Part shown: one piece after another, positions 10,622 through 19,813 of the stretch
Layout: every line of letters starts with the position of its first letter
Position numbering within the stretch: the stretch's first letter is position 1
NCBI RefSeq assembly: GCF_004349355.1
Contig: NZ_SMFK01000008.1
Coordinates: 108,564-172,563, forward strand
Source: Flavobacterium cellulosilyticum
GTDB taxonomy: Bacteria > Bacteroidota > Bacteroidia > Flavobacteriales > Flavobacteriaceae
Direction of reading: 5' to 3'
Length of the DNA: 64,000 nucleotides
Notes under the pieces: generated by a model
What the model saw: only the letters and a program-made list of their open reading frames with translations
Told to the model about the DNA's origin: nothing
Databases searched by the model: none
Made by a program: the position numbers and the translations under genes

Positions 10622-10856
10622 TTAATTTGACAATCCAGAAAATATTAAATTACGTGTAGTAACAATTGGAAAGTAAAATGCCTTTTTTACGACTAAATCA
10701 TTAGCGACTTCTTCTACTAAATTACCTACTAGAAAAGAGAATTTTGAGTTTGGTTTTTAGCGACCAAATTTACTTCGTAAGGAAAAGCAAATTGTTGTAT
10801 GGGTTGGTGCGCTAACCATTTCTCTTCGTCTTCTGGTTTTGAAAGTTGTTTTTATT
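10622..10856 (-). pseudogene. Remnant of an unrecognised gene (frameshifted, no 5' end)
   Basis: Read on the minus strand, a protein-like frame runs from about 10856 (SKPEDEEKWLAHQPIQQFAF and onward) to a stop at 10729-10731. The neighbouring frame then continues through NLVEEVANDLVVKKAFY and FPIVTTRNL to a stop at 10622-10624. A single frameshift near 10730-10740 would join them. The upstream part is missing, and the palindrome at 10892 lies where it would be. I do not recognise the family. The call rests on protein-like composition only, so it is tentative. Confidence 0.4.
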
Positions 10857-10891
10857 TAATAGTTGCTCGCGTGAGGGATGTAGTGGAGCTC

Positions 10892-10943
10892 TTTTTTATT
10901 TACATAGCCAAGGGTTTAAACCCTTGGTTATGTAAATAAAAAA
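10892..10943. repeat. 26-bp inverted repeat with no loop, possible terminator
   Basis: TTTTTTATTTACATAGCCAA followed by GGGTTT is mirrored immediately by its complement, with a single C/T difference that would still pair as G-U in RNA. It lies about 100 bases beyond the stop of the minus-strand permease gene and reads T-rich at both ends, so it could terminate transcription from either side. It may also be part of a dispersed element. Confidence 0.75.
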
Positions 10944-11048
10944 AGCGGGAACGAAAGCCCGACCCGAAGTTTTTACGGAGGGGCACGCCCAAAAAACAAA
11001 AAAATTGATATAGAATTAGATCATTATTTTGATTAATTTTTAGAACAA

Positions 11049-12131
11049 CTAATCTTCTATTTCACCATCCAACCACATCATAAAAAGTTTATACCCAATG
11101 GTAAGCACAATAGCACCCAGGAACAATCCAATAAAGCCATTGTAAATAAATCCACCAATAGAACCCAAGAAGATGACCATCATTGGAGCTGGGGCATTTC
11201 TACCTAATAATATGGGTTTTAAAATATTGTCCGTTATAAGAGTAATTCCTATCCAAATAGACAGCATAACCGCTGTACCTGTACTAGAAACAGAAAACAT
11301 ATAGATGCAAATAGGAATCGCTATTGGCCCCACTCCTACTTGAACAATTGCAAAAATAAGACATGCCATGGCCCATAAACCTGCATAAGGAACTCCGGCA
11401 ACAAAAAAACCAATACCTGCCATCGAAGCCTGAATAACAGCAACGCCCAAAACACCTTTGACTACGTTTCGGATAGTGAGAACGGTTGTTTCGGCAAAAT
11501 GATCTCCCTTTGATCCAATTAATTTTTGAAATATTTTTTTTGAAATAATAATGGAAGTATCCGAATAGATTAACAAAAACCCAGAGATTATTATTGAAAC
11601 TATAAAAGAAGCAATTCCCTTGCCAACACCAGCGAATGACAGCAATAACAAAGAACCATATTCTTTTATTTCATCAGAATATCTCATAATCGCTTCATGC
11701 AAATTTTCTGAAGCTAATTGCCATATTTCAATAATAGGCTTGGCAATAGAGGGCCAATTCGCAGTACTTCCGCCAGGTGCAGGAATTAAAGGTTGTCCTA
11801 AACTAAATAATTCCCGAAAATGATTCACTCCTTCGTAAAGCGAATAGACGATCAATCCACTTGGAATTATTATAACACTCACCAGGAATAAAGTGAGAAC
11901 AATTGCAGCAAAAATAGTCCTGCCTCTAAAAATCTTTACAATAGTTTCATAAACTGGAAATATGGCAATTGCGATTACAACAGCCCAAATCAAAATTAAA
12001 ATAAAAGGTTTTAAAATATCAAAGCACCAAAAAAGAAGCAATAATAACACTCCAAGGCGAATAACAACATCAACTATATTTTTGAAGTTGAATCCTGTAG
12101 CGTTATCATTTGATGATTCCATTAGTTTCAC
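11049..12131 (-). CDS. AI-2E family transporter, second copy
   Basis: 360 residues with helices near residues 25-80, a soluble middle loop (about 90-155), and a cluster of helices from about 155 to the end. The C-terminal half includes a VQVGVGPIAIPICIYM segment where the family usually has the PYIGP-type motif. It differs considerably from the permease at 1884-2975, so this is not a recent duplication. It is a single-gene unit between the repeat region and sdaA, to which it is divergent. Substrate unknown. Confidence 0.85.
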   Translation of the reverse strand: MKLMESSNDNATGFNFKNIVDVVIRLGVLLLLLFWCFDILKPFILILIWAVVIAIAIFPVYETIVKIFRGRTIFAAIVLTLFLVSVIIIPSGLIVYSLYEGVNHFRELFSLGQPLIPAPGGSTANWPSIAKPIIEIWQLASENLHEAIMRYSDEIKEYGSLLLLSFAGVGKGIASFIVSIIISGFLLIYSDTSIIISKKIFQKLIGSKGDHFAETTVLTIRNVVKGVLGVAVIQASMAGIGFFVAGVPYAGLWAMACLIFAIVQVGVGPIAIPICIYMFSVSSTGTAVMLSIWIGITLITDNILKPILLGRNAPAPMMVIFLGSIGGFIYNGFIGLFLGAIVLTIGYKLFMMWLDGEIED

Positions 12132-12346
12132 TATTTTAATTTATAAATTGGTAAATATATAAAAGAGCCGTTGAACGCAAATCAAATTTTCCTAAAAACA
12201 TTACATCGAAATTCAATTCTAAAAATCATTTTGTGCTTTTAATAATTAACTCAAAAAATCATTTAAAAACACTTATTTCATCAACTATTTATAATTTAAA
12301 AGAGAAGTCTTAGCAAATTCGCAATTTTTATGATTTAAAAATCATT

Positions 12347-12373
12347 TTGGGATATTCATTTGCTTTATATTTG
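12347..12373 (+). promoter_or_regulatory. Bacteroidota-type promoter for sdaA
   Basis: TTG at 12347-12349 and a perfect TAnnTTTG element (TATATTTG) at 12366-12373 are separated by 16 bases, slightly short of the usual spacing. Transcription would begin close to 12380, leaving a leader of about 12 bases before the ATG at 12392. The upstream in-frame TTG at 12347 is therefore promoter sequence, not a start codon. Confidence 0.6.
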
Positions 12374-12391
12374 TTATTCAAAATCACTTTT

Positions 12392-13819
12392 ATGGAAGAA
12401 TGTATCTCGGTTTTTGACATGCTAAAAATTGGAATTGGTCCTTCTAGTTCCCATACTCTTGGTCCATGGCGAGCTGCCAAACGATTCTTAGAAGAATTGC
12501 GAAACGAAAATGTACTGCATGCTGTTGTCAGAATAAAAGTAGATTTATACGGTTCCCTTTCCTTGACGGGAAAAGGACACGCTACTGATTTAGCAATAAT
12601 GCTAGGTCTTTCAGGTCAAGATCCTGAAACTATTCCTATCCTAAACATTGCTGATATCATCAAAAATATTAAGGACCAAAATGAAATCCATCTTGGAAAT
12701 GAAAGCATTATCCCTTTCCATTTTTTGCAAGACATTATTTTTAATAAAAACTTTCTTGATTTTCATGCCAATGGCTTGACTTTTACGACTTTTATTGATG
12801 ATAGAACCCCATACACTTCAACCTTCTACTCCATTGGAGGTGGATTTGTAATAAAGGAAGAGCGTCTCAATGCCAAAATGAAAATCCAGATAAAATGTGC
12901 TTTTCCTTTTCCTATACAAAATGCCGAAGAATTGTTGAATTATACCCTTCAAGAAAACAAAATAATTTCAGAAATTGTCTACGAAAACGAAAAATCAATG
13001 CGTCCAGAAGCCGAAATTCATTACGAATTAATGCGCATTTGGAACACCATGCTGGAATGTATGTACATTGGTTGCCATACTGAAGGTGTTCTTCCAGGTG
13101 GATTAAATGTGCATCGAAGAGCATTTGACATCCACCAGAACCTCATAGGATTGTCTAATTACAATTCTCCTCAAACCTGGCTAGAACAAATACGATTAAC
13201 AGAAGTTAAGTTTCGCCAAATATTAAAATGGGTAAGTTGTTTTGCATTGGCAACAAATGAAGTAAATGCATCCTTAGGCCGCGTAGTTACAGCACCTACA
13301 AATGGAAGTGCTGGAGTAATTCCAGCCGTTTTAATGTACTATTTAGTTATCGAAAACCACGATGCTGGAGAAAAAGAAATCAAACAATTCCTGATGGTTG
13401 CTAGTGAAATAGGCAGTATTTTCAAAAAAGGATCGACAATTTCAGCAGCAATGGGTGGTTGTCAGGCCGAAATAGGCGTATCGTCAGCAATGGCTGCCGC
13501 CGCTTTATGCGAATTAATGGGAGGTTCTCCCGCTCAAGTCTTAATAGCTGCCGAAATTGCAATGGAACATCATTTAGGATTGACTTGCGATCCGATTGGT
13601 GGTTTAGTCCAAATACCCTGTATCGAAAGAAATACAATGGGCGCCTTAAAAGCAATAAACGCTGCTGAATTAGCCTTGGAAACCAATCCAAAAAACGCAA
13701 AAGTACCTTTGGACAAAGTGATTGATACCATGTGGCAAACTGCCAAGGATATGAACAATAAATACAAAGAAACCTCCGAAGGTGGTCTTGCAATCGCTGT
13801 AAATATGGCGGATTGTTAG
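12392..13819 (+). CDS. sdaA: L-serine ammonia-lyase (L-serine dehydratase)
   Basis: 475 residues from the ATG at 12392. The frame stays open to 12347, but that stretch overlaps the promoter and adds a non-homologous extension. The enzyme deaminates L-serine to pyruvate and ammonia with a [4Fe-4S] cluster. Visible signatures are [14 protein letters not shown] at residues 13-26, [13 protein letters not shown] in the alpha domain, the cysteines of [20 protein letters not shown], and [17 protein letters not shown]. Alpha and beta domains are fused in one chain, as in E. coli SdaA, and the length matches. It stands alone and faces the convergent Nudix regulator gene 13 bases away. Confidence 0.95.
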   Translation: MEECISVFDMLKIGIGPSSSHTLGPWRAAKRFLEELRNENVLHAVVRIKVDLYGSLSLTGKGHATDLAIMLGLSGQDPETIPILNIADIIKNIKDQNEIHLGNESIIPFHFLQDIIFNKNFLDFHANGLTFTTFIDDRTPYTSTFYSIGGGFVIKEERLNAKMKIQIKCAFPFPIQNAEELLNYTLQENKIISEIVYENEKSMRPEAEIHYELMRIWNTMLECMYIGCHTEGVLPGGLNVHRRAFDIHQNLIGLSNYNSPQTWLEQIRLTEVKFRQILKWVSCFALATNEVNASLGRVVTAPTNGSAGVIPAVLMYYLVIENHDAGEKEIKQFLMVASEIGSIFKKGSTISAAMGGCQAEIGVSSAMAAAALCELMGGSPAQVLIAAEIAMEHHLGLTCDPIGGLVQIPCIERNTMGALKAINAAELALETNPKNAKVPLDKVIDTMWQTAKDMNNKYKETSEGGLAIAVNMADC

Positions 13820-13832
13820 ACTCAAAACTAAA

Positions 13833-14579
13833 TCACCAACCTTCATTCAATCCGTTCCTTAATGCTGCTTGATATTTTTCGGTATCATACATATATAAAT
13901 CCGGTGATTTGTGGGCACCTCCTTTTCGGCTTTCGTCTAGTTTTACTAAAATATCGTATCGCAACATTTTTCTAAAAAAATTACCTCGGTTGAGTTTTTT
14001 CCCTAAAATAATTTCATATAATTTTTGAAGTTCAGGCATTGTGAATTTTTCTGGCAATAAATTCAAACCTATTGGTTTATAATTCAATTGTTTTCTAAGT
14101 GTGCTTAACCCTTTTTCAAAAATAATTCCATGATCCATCATTAGTTGGGGCAAATCCTCAATATCCTTCCATTCACATGCGTCTGAAAAACTATCAACTA
14201 CTAAATTTACCTTTGAATAATCAACTAAAGCATAAAATCCAATGGATAGAAATCGCTGTTTATTCCAAATTGTATCATCAAACTCACTAAAAAAACCTTC
14301 GGAACGATTCAAATCGCTAAAAACCCTGAATTGTTGTAAATAAATATTCTCTGCACCTGTTCTTTGTTGAAGTATTCTATTAGCAGCTTCTTTAATATTT
14401 TCTGTTTTTAAAACATAACCTCCAGGAAGTGCCCAAAGATTATTTTCTTTCATCTTCACTGTCAAAATTTTCAAACTAGCATTATGATACCCAAAAACAA
14501 CACAATCAATAGACAAATTCGGGATATAAATTTCCCAAGATTCTTTTGACTTTTCTTCAATAATTTTTTTAAACTCCAT
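13833..14579 (-). CDS. Nudix-domain transcriptional regulator (NrtR/AraR-like)
   Basis: 248 residues from the ATG at 14579 (MEFKKIIEEKSKE); an upstream extension to 14639 looks non-coding. Residues about 20-150 form a Nudix fold (WALPGGYVLKTENIKEAANRIL, with the Nudix box partly degenerate, consistent with sensing rather than hydrolysis). Residues about 165-248 look like the winged-helix DNA-binding domain of the NrtR family (FTMPELQKLYEIILGKKLNRGNFFRKM). In Bacteroidota such proteins, for example AraR, control sugar use. The gene is divergent from the GH3 glucosidase, and a 25-bp palindrome lies between them. The effector is probably a sugar or sugar phosphate, which is inference. Confidence 0.82.
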   Translation of the reverse strand: MEFKKIIEEKSKESWEIYIPNLSIDCVVFGYHNASLKILTVKMKENNLWALPGGYVLKTENIKEAANRILQQRTGAENIYLQQFRVFSDLNRSEGFFSEFDDTIWNKQRFLSIGFYALVDYSKVNLVVDSFSDACEWKDIEDLPQLMMDHGIIFEKGLSTLRKQLNYKPIGLNLLPEKFTMPELQKLYEIILGKKLNRGNFFRKMLRYDILVKLDESRKGGAHKSPDLYMYDTEKYQAALRNGLNEGW

Positions 14580-14688
14580 AATTAAAAATTCATCGCTAAA
14601 GTACAAAAAGGAAGTTGACTTCAACTTTTTGAGAACCATATATAAAAATAATCTATTTTTTTTTACGAATATCTAAAAAAAATATCTA

Positions 14689-14713
14689 TTATTGCTTCAT
14701 ATTGAAGCAATAA
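14689..14713. promoter_or_regulatory. 25-bp palindrome, likely operator of the Nudix regulator
   Basis: TTATTGCTTCA, TAT, TGAAGCAATAA: two perfect 11-bp arms around a 3-base centre, lying 25 bases before the GH3 start codon and 110 bases before the regulator start. The location between a divergent regulator and its likely target, and the perfect symmetry, make it a good operator candidate. Confidence 0.65.
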
Positions 14714-14737
14714 GTAATAATTAACTAAAATAACCTT

Positions 14738-17209
14738 ATGAAAAACTCATCATTTTTGAAAACAGTGAAAATATCATTGCTTTCTACACTAATTATTTCT
14801 GGAATTTCTTGGAATAAAAAAAACGATATTAAAGATGCAAATGGAATTCCATTACTAACAATTAATGCATTTACTTTTTCGGATTTAAACCAAAATGGAA
14901 AATTAGATAAATATGAAGATACTCGTCTACCTATAAGTGATAGGATACAAGATTTAATAAGTAAAATGACCGATGATGAAAAAGCAAGCATGCTTATTGG
15001 AATTGGAATGCCAGGTTTTGACATGGTCTCAGCAAAATTTACAACTGAAGGTTTTCAAGGAAAAGTACCAGGAGCAGCAGGGGGAACTTATGAATTAAAA
15101 AGGTTAGGAATCCCAACTGTAGTTGTATCCGATGGACCTGCGGGACTGAGAATTAATCCAAAAAGGAATAATGATTCTAAAACGTATTACGCAACAGCAT
15201 TTCCAGTAGGAACATCTTTGGCTTCGACTTGGAATACTGAGTTAATCAATAATGTTGGAAAGGCAATTGGTAACGAAGTGAAAGAATATGGTGTAGATGT
15301 TTTATTAGGACCAGGAATGAATATACACAGGAATCCATTATGTGGAAGAAACTTTGAATATTATTCTGAAGATCCTTTACTAACAGGTAAAATTTCGGCG
15401 GCTATTATAAATGGTATTCAGTCTAATGGGGTTGGAACTTCGGCAAAACATTTTGCAGCTAACAATCAAGAGCGCAATCGAATGGGAATAAACGCACATA
15501 TAAGCGAAAGAGCGATGCGTGAAATTTATTTAAGAGGTTTTGAAATTACTGTAAAAGAAGCACAGCCTTGGACAATAATGTCTTCTTATAATTCCATTAA
15601 TGGAACTTTTACCTCTCAAAGAAAAGATTTATTGACAACTATTTTAAGAAATGAATGGGGATTTAAAGGAATGGTAATGACCGATTGGTTTGGTGGATAT
15701 AGAAGTTTTAGTGTTCCATTTCTAAAAGAAGCTCCAACTAGCGACGTAACTGCACAATTATCTGCTGGGAATGATCTAATAATGCCAGGAATGCCTTCAC
15801 AAAAACAAGCCATTTTAGACAATATGAAAAGCGGAAAATTATCTGCAGCAGTTGTTAATACCGATTTAACTCGTATTCTAGAGTTGGTAATGAGATCGCC
15901 TTCAATGAGTAATTACAAGTATTCAGACAAACCAAACCTTAAAGCAAATGCCGAAGTGACTAGACAAGCTGCTGCAGAGGGAACAATTTTATTAAAAAAT
16001 GATAAAAACACTTTACCGTTTACTTCTAAATCAACACCATTAGCCATTTTTGGAATAACTTCTTATGATTTCATTTCGGGCGGAACTGGAAGTGGTGACG
16101 TAAATGAAGCCTATTCAATTTCTTTAATAGACGGATTAACCAATTCAGGGTTTTCAATTGATAAAGATCTTGAAGGATTATACAAACCTTATGTAGTGGA
16201 TCAGAAAGCAAAAGAAATGGAACGTCGTGAAAAAAACGGTGGATTATTAGCCACTCCAAAACGACTTTTAGAATTAGAGTTAAACAAAGCAATCATTGAT
16301 AACAAATCGAATTCATCCGAACTTGCTTTGATTACGATAGGAAGAAATGCTGGTGAAGGAGATGATAGAAAAGTAGAAGACGACTTTAATTTAGCTGCAG
16401 ACGAAGTAACATTAATAAACAATGTTTCGGAAGCATTTCACGCTAAAGGAAAAAAAGTAGTTGTCGTATTGAATATTGGTGGCGTAATTGAAACTGCTAG
16501 TTGGAGAGATAAAGTAGATGCTATTCTTTTACCTTGGCAACCAGGTCAAGAAGGAGGAAATTCTGTTGCCGATGTTTTTTCGGGGAAAACGAATCCATCT
16601 GGAAAACTAACAATGACTTTTCCTGTAAAATATGAAGACGCAGCTGCCTCAAAATTTTGGATTGGCACCCCTGCTGAAAACCCAACAAGTGTTACTTATG
16701 AAGAAGGAATTTATGTTGGTTATCGTTATTTCAATACTTTTGGAGTAAAACCTGCATATGAGTTTGGATACGGATTATCCTATACTAATTTTGATGTTTC
16801 TGGGTTGAAACTAAGTTCCAATTCTTTTTCCAAATCAATGACTGCAAATGTTACTGTGAAAAATACAGGAAAAATCGCTGGTAAAGAAGTAGTTGAATTA
16901 TACCTTTCGGCTCCATCTAAAAATACAGACAAACCAAGTTCAGAATTGAAAGCTTTTGTTAAAACAAAATTATTGCAACCAGGAGAAAGCCAAACGGTTA
17001 CTTTAACTTTAAACCCTAAAGATTTAGCTTCATTTGTAGCTTCAAAAAATGCTTGGATTGCTGAAGCGGGTGATTATAAAGTTGGCATTGGAACTTCGTC
17101 TTTAAATATCAAACAAAAGGTTAATTTTACTTTAGCAAAGGAATTAGTTGTGGAAAATACAAATCCATCTTTTGCTGCTGACGTGAAATTTAAAGATTTA
17201 AAACATTAG
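14738..17209 (+). CDS. bglX: Glycoside hydrolase family 3 beta-glucosidase (BglX-like)
   Basis: 823 residues. After an N-terminal hydrophobic export segment comes an EF-hand-like DLNQNGKLDKYED (about residues 49-61), then the GH3 N-terminal barrel with GPGMNIHRNPLCGRNFEYYSEDP, SAKHFAANNQERNR and MVMTDWFGG, in which Asp316 is the predicted nucleophile. The GH3 C-terminal alpha/beta sandwich follows (about 410-640), then an Fn3-like domain to the end. The enzyme should release beta-linked glucose or a related sugar from oligosaccharides in the periplasm. The upstream palindrome and divergent regulator suggest sugar-dependent control. Where a lipobox cysteine might be expected the sequence reads SGISWNKK. 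Confidence 0.9.
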   Translation: MKNSSFLKTVKISLLSTLIISGISWNKKNDIKDANGIPLLTINAFTFSDLNQNGKLDKYEDTRLPISDRIQDLISKMTDDEKASMLIGIGMPGFDMVSAKFTTEGFQGKVPGAAGGTYELKRLGIPTVVVSDGPAGLRINPKRNNDSKTYYATAFPVGTSLASTWNTELINNVGKAIGNEVKEYGVDVLLGPGMNIHRNPLCGRNFEYYSEDPLLTGKISAAIINGIQSNGVGTSAKHFAANNQERNRMGINAHISERAMREIYLRGFEITVKEAQPWTIMSSYNSINGTFTSQRKDLLTTILRNEWGFKGMVMTDWFGGYRSFSVPFLKEAPTSDVTAQLSAGNDLIMPGMPSQKQAILDNMKSGKLSAAVVNTDLTRILELVMRSPSMSNYKYSDKPNLKANAEVTRQAAAEGTILLKNDKNTLPFTSKSTPLAIFGITSYDFISGGTGSGDVNEAYSISLIDGLTNSGFSIDKDLEGLYKPYVVDQKAKEMERREKNGGLLATPKRLLELELNKAIIDNKSNSSELALITIGRNAGEGDDRKVEDDFNLAADEVTLINNVSEAFHAKGKKVVVVLNIGGVIETASWRDKVDAILLPWQPGQEGGNSVADVFSGKTNPSGKLTMTFPVKYEDAAASKFWIGTPAENPTSVTYEEGIYVGYRYFNTFGVKPAYEFGYGLSYTNFDVSGLKLSSNSFSKSMTANVTVKNTGKIAGKEVVELYLSAPSKNTDKPSSELKAFVKTKLLQPGESQTVTLTLNPKDLASFVASKNAWIAEAGDYKVGIGTSSLNIKQKVNFTLAKELVVENTNPSFAADVKFKDLKH

Positions 17210-17322
17210 AATTGATTATACTATATTAATCATCGTTGTCCGATTAAATCTTTTCAGAATAGATAAAACGGAATAGGTACAGTCGCTACGGGACATTAGG
17301 ATTAGATTGACTGGATATATTT

Positions 17323-17377
17323 CTACCAATATTTTGTTCCTAACAGAGCTTACCTCGTAGAGGTTAAATATTGGTAG
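17323..17377. repeat. Inverted repeat, REP-like element
   Basis: CTACCAATATTT (17323-17334) is mirrored perfectly by AAATATTGGTAG (17366-17377), enclosing TTCCTAACAGAGC and similar sequence. Together with the preceding CTACGGGACATTAGG, it resembles a dispersed intergenic element that I associate from memory with flavobacterial genomes. I cannot count copies elsewhere. Confidence 0.55.
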
Positions 17378-17378
17378 T

Positions 17379-17575
17379 AAGAAAGTTGTAATATGTGATT
17401 TGTATATATTTGGAGCTGGTTCTTTTGGTTAGGCTATTGCAAGAAGAGTTGGAACAGGAAAACCTGTTTAGTTTGCAGATAGTAGCCTTAAAAATATTGA
17501 ATCAGCTTCAAACTATTATGTGAAGCTGGTCCTGCCGCTAAACAGGAAGATGCGCTAGTTCCAATTTTTAAATAA
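17379..17575 (+). pseudogene. Remnant of a short-chain dehydrogenase gene
   Basis: One frame reads KKVVICDLYIFGAGSFG, stop, AIARRVGTGKPV, stop, FADSSLKNIESASNYY. This matches the start of an NAD(P)-binding Rossmann fold (GAGSxGxAIARR, then the end of beta-2 and an acidic residue). Two in-frame stops (at 17430 and 17472) and loss of the rest of the domain show that it is dead. Confidence 0.65.
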
Positions 17576-17652
17576 TGTAGCTATTAAATTATTAATTTGT
17601 ATATAATTAAAGAGTAAAAACCTGTTTTTGAGTAAAGTACTAAACGAAATAT

Positions 17653-18768
17653 ATGCAAAACGGAATTCTTAAAACAAAACCCCATTATCCAATTTTAGAT
17701 GGATTACGCGGCGTAGCAGCAATAATGGTGGTTGCTTTTCACATTTTTGAAGCACATGCAACAAGCCATCTTGACCAAATTATAAACCATGGATATCTTG
17801 CTGTGGATTTTTTCTTTTTATTGTCAGGATTTGTTATTGCATATGCTTATGATGACCGATGGGAAAAAATGTCGATTGGAAATTTTATTAAGCGACGTTT
17901 AATCCGTCTCCAACCCATGGTAATTATGGGTATGATTATCGGAGCCTTATTATTTTATTTTCAGGATTTCGCATTATGGCCAGTTATACATGATGTTCCA
18001 GTTTGGAAAATGTTGCTGGTAATGGTTATTGGATTTACATTAATTCCTGTAAGTTCTTCTTTGGATATTCGAGGTTGGGAAGAAATGCACCCACTTAATG
18101 GACCTGGTTGGTCTTTATTTTATGAGTATATTGCCAATATAATGTATGCTCTTTTTGTTCGAAAATTTTCAAAAAAATGGCTTTCAATACTCGTGTTTCT
18201 TTCTGGATGTGCTTTAATTCATCTCGCGGTTACAAGTCCTAACGGAGATATTGTTGGAGGTTGGTCATTAAATCTCGAACATACACATATAGGATTTGCC
18301 CGAATGATGTACCCATTCTTTGCTGGTGTTTTGCTTTTCCGTTTAGGGAAATTGACACAAATCAAAAACGCTTTTTTATGGTGCAGTTTGTTCGTTATAA
18401 TTGCATTGGCTATGCCAAGATTTGGTGGAGGCGAACATTTATGGATCAATGGAATTTATGATTCATTAATTGTTATTCTGTTTTTTCCTTTAATTATTTA
18501 TTTGGCAGCAAGTGGAGAAATCACAGGCAAATTTTCTACAAGATTATGTAAATTTTTTGGTGATATTTCATATCCAATTTATATAACTCACTATCCTATA
18601 ATATACATTTATACAGGATGGGTAATCGATAATAAAATTCCGTTAATTGAAGCATATCCATTTAGTATATTAGTTTTGATTTCCACGATAGTTCTTGCTT
18701 ATACATGCTTAAAGTTATATGATATTCCAATTAGAAAAATACTAAAAGAAAAATTCTTGAAGTTTTAA
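17653..18768 (+). CDS. Acyltransferase family 3 membrane protein (OafA/YrhL-like)
   Basis: 371 residues with about ten hydrophobic segments. The N-terminal LDGLRGVAAIMVVAFHIFEAH carries the RGxAAxxVxxxH motif of the AT3 family (Pfam PF01757), with the probable catalytic His in AFHIF. FFLLSGFVIAYAYDDRW and FIKRRLIRLQP follow, also typical. These enzymes move acyl groups onto sugars or lipids of the envelope; the acceptor here is unknown. Single-gene unit ending at a strong terminator. Confidence 0.88.
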   Translation: MQNGILKTKPHYPILDGLRGVAAIMVVAFHIFEAHATSHLDQIINHGYLAVDFFFLLSGFVIAYAYDDRWEKMSIGNFIKRRLIRLQPMVIMGMIIGALLFYFQDFALWPVIHDVPVWKMLLVMVIGFTLIPVSSSLDIRGWEEMHPLNGPGWSLFYEYIANIMYALFVRKFSKKWLSILVFLSGCALIHLAVTSPNGDIVGGWSLNLEHTHIGFARMMYPFFAGVLLFRLGKLTQIKNAFLWCSLFVIIALAMPRFGGGEHLWINGIYDSLIVILFFPLIIYLAASGEITGKFSTRLCKFFGDISYPIYITHYPIIYIYTGWVIDNKIPLIEAYPFSILVLISTIVLAYTCLKLYDIPIRKILKEKFLKF

Positions 18769-18858
18769 AGAATAAATACTATAATAATGGTTGAAATAAA
18801 CTAATAATTTAAAAAAGCAGGTGTTTGAAAATTAATTATTTTAATTAAATATATTATA

Positions 18859-18892
18859 AAGGATTTGATATTAATATCAAATCCTTTTTTTT
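18859..18892 (+). terminator. Rho-independent terminator after the acyltransferase
   Basis: A perfect 28-base palindrome (AAGGATTTGATATT and its complement, 14 bp per arm) followed directly by a run of eight T. It lies about 90 bases past the stop. Confidence 0.88.
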
Positions 18893-18924
18893 GTGTTTTA
18901 TACAAATCGATTTTACTACTTTTA
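18891..18924 (+). promoter_or_regulatory. Possible promoter for panB
   Basis: TTG at 18891-18893 and TACTTTTA (one mismatch to TAnnTTTG) at 18917-18924, 23 bases apart, the upper end of the accepted spacing. It would start transcription about 20 bases before the panB ATG and directly abuts the upstream terminator. Confidence 0.35.
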
Positions 18925-18952
18925 CAATCTAAATTTTAATATCCAAAATTAC

Positions 18953-19771
18953 ATGTCTGCATCTAAAAAAGATTACAAACGAGTTACCACAAAGTCATTA
19001 ATTGAAATGAAAGCGGACGGAGAAAAAATCTCTATGCTTACTGCTTATGATTTCTCAATGGCCAAAATTGTTGATGCTGCTGGTGTCGATGTAATTTTAG
19101 TAGGTGATTCTGCTTCAAATGTAATGGCTGGTCACGAAACTACTTTACCAATTACTTTAGACCAAATGATATATCATGCATCAAGTGTAGTTCGTGCCAT
19201 TTCAAGATCATTAGTTGTAGTAGATTTGCCTTTTGGAAGTTACCAATCAGATGCTAAAGAAGCCTTACGTTCTGCCATAAGAATTATGAAAGAAAGTGGT
19301 GGACATGCCGTAAAATTGGAAGGTGGTAGTGAAGTTAAAGACTCTATTAAAAAAATATTGAATGCTGGAATTCCGGTTATGGGACATTTAGGTTTAACAC
19401 CACAATCTATATATAAATTTGGGACTTACACTGTTCGTGCCAAAGAAGAAGAAGAAGCCGATAAATTAATGAAAGATGCTAAATTATTAGAAAAACTGGG
19501 CTGTTTTGCCATCGTTATCGAAAAAGTTCCAGCCCATTTAGCAGAGAAAGTGGCAAAAAGCATTTCTATTCCTGTCATAGGAATTGGAGCAGGTGGCGGA
19601 GTAGACGGACAAGTATTGGTTATTCACGATATGCTAGGAATGAATAATGAATTTAGCCCCCGTTTTTTAAGAAGGTACCTAAGTTTATATGAAGAAATGA
19701 CCACAGCTATCGGACAATACGTTAATGATGTAAAGTCAAGTGATTTTCCGAATGAAAAAGAACAATATTAA
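18953..19771 (+). CDS. panB: 3-methyl-2-oxobutanoate hydroxymethyltransferase
   Basis: 272 residues from the ATG at 18953 ([16 protein letters not shown]). The frame is open back to 18893, but those codons lie in promoter-like AT-rich DNA. PanB converts alpha-ketoisovalerate to ketopantoate, the first committed step of pantothenate/CoA synthesis. Visible signatures are [33 protein letters not shown] (metal site Asp), [19 protein letters not shown] and [16 protein letters not shown]. Length and order match the family closely. Other pan genes are not in the window. Confidence 0.96.
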   Translation: MSASKKDYKRVTTKSLIEMKADGEKISMLTAYDFSMAKIVDAAGVDVILVGDSASNVMAGHETTLPITLDQMIYHASSVVRAISRSLVVVDLPFGSYQSDAKEALRSAIRIMKESGGHAVKLEGGSEVKDSIKKILNAGIPVMGHLGLTPQSIYKFGTYTVRAKEEEEADKLMKDAKLLEKLGCFAIVIEKVPAHLAEKVAKSISIPVIGIGAGGGVDGQVLVIHDMLGMNNEFSPRFLRRYLSLYEEMTTAIGQYVNDVKSSDFPNEKEQY

Positions 19772-19813
19772 TTAAGTTTAAAAATGCTTTTAGACCAAAC
19801 TTAAATCGTTTAT

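Larger units (their letters stand above)
10403..11048. other. Gene-free interval of 646 bp with remnant and palindrome
   Basis: No intact gene. The first 220 bases (upstream of the T9SS cargo gene) are AT-rich with no clear feature. The middle holds the gene remnant. The last 190 bases hold a long palindrome followed by GC-richer sequence (GGGAACGAAAGCCCGACCC and GGAGGGGCACGCCC) unlike the surrounding DNA, which resembles intergenic repeat material I associate with flavobacterial genomes. Confidence 0.6.
17210..17652 (+). other. 443-bp interval with a REP-like element and a decayed SDR gene
   Basis: No intact gene. It contains an inverted repeat at 17323-17377 and a dehydrogenase remnant from about 17379. 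The last 80 bases, upstream of the acyltransferase, are AT-rich and should hold its promoter, but I see no clear element. Confidence 0.6.

Noticed and set aside
12347..12391. Upstream TTG start for sdaA
   Set aside because: The extra 15 codons overlap a promoter with a perfect -7 box, and the enzyme's conserved N-terminus begins at the ATG at 12392.
13422..13793. 123-codon open frame on the minus strand inside sdaA
   Set aside because: It is fully contained in a well-supported conserved gene on the other strand and has a composition typical of antisense frames (many Arg, Leu and Pro).
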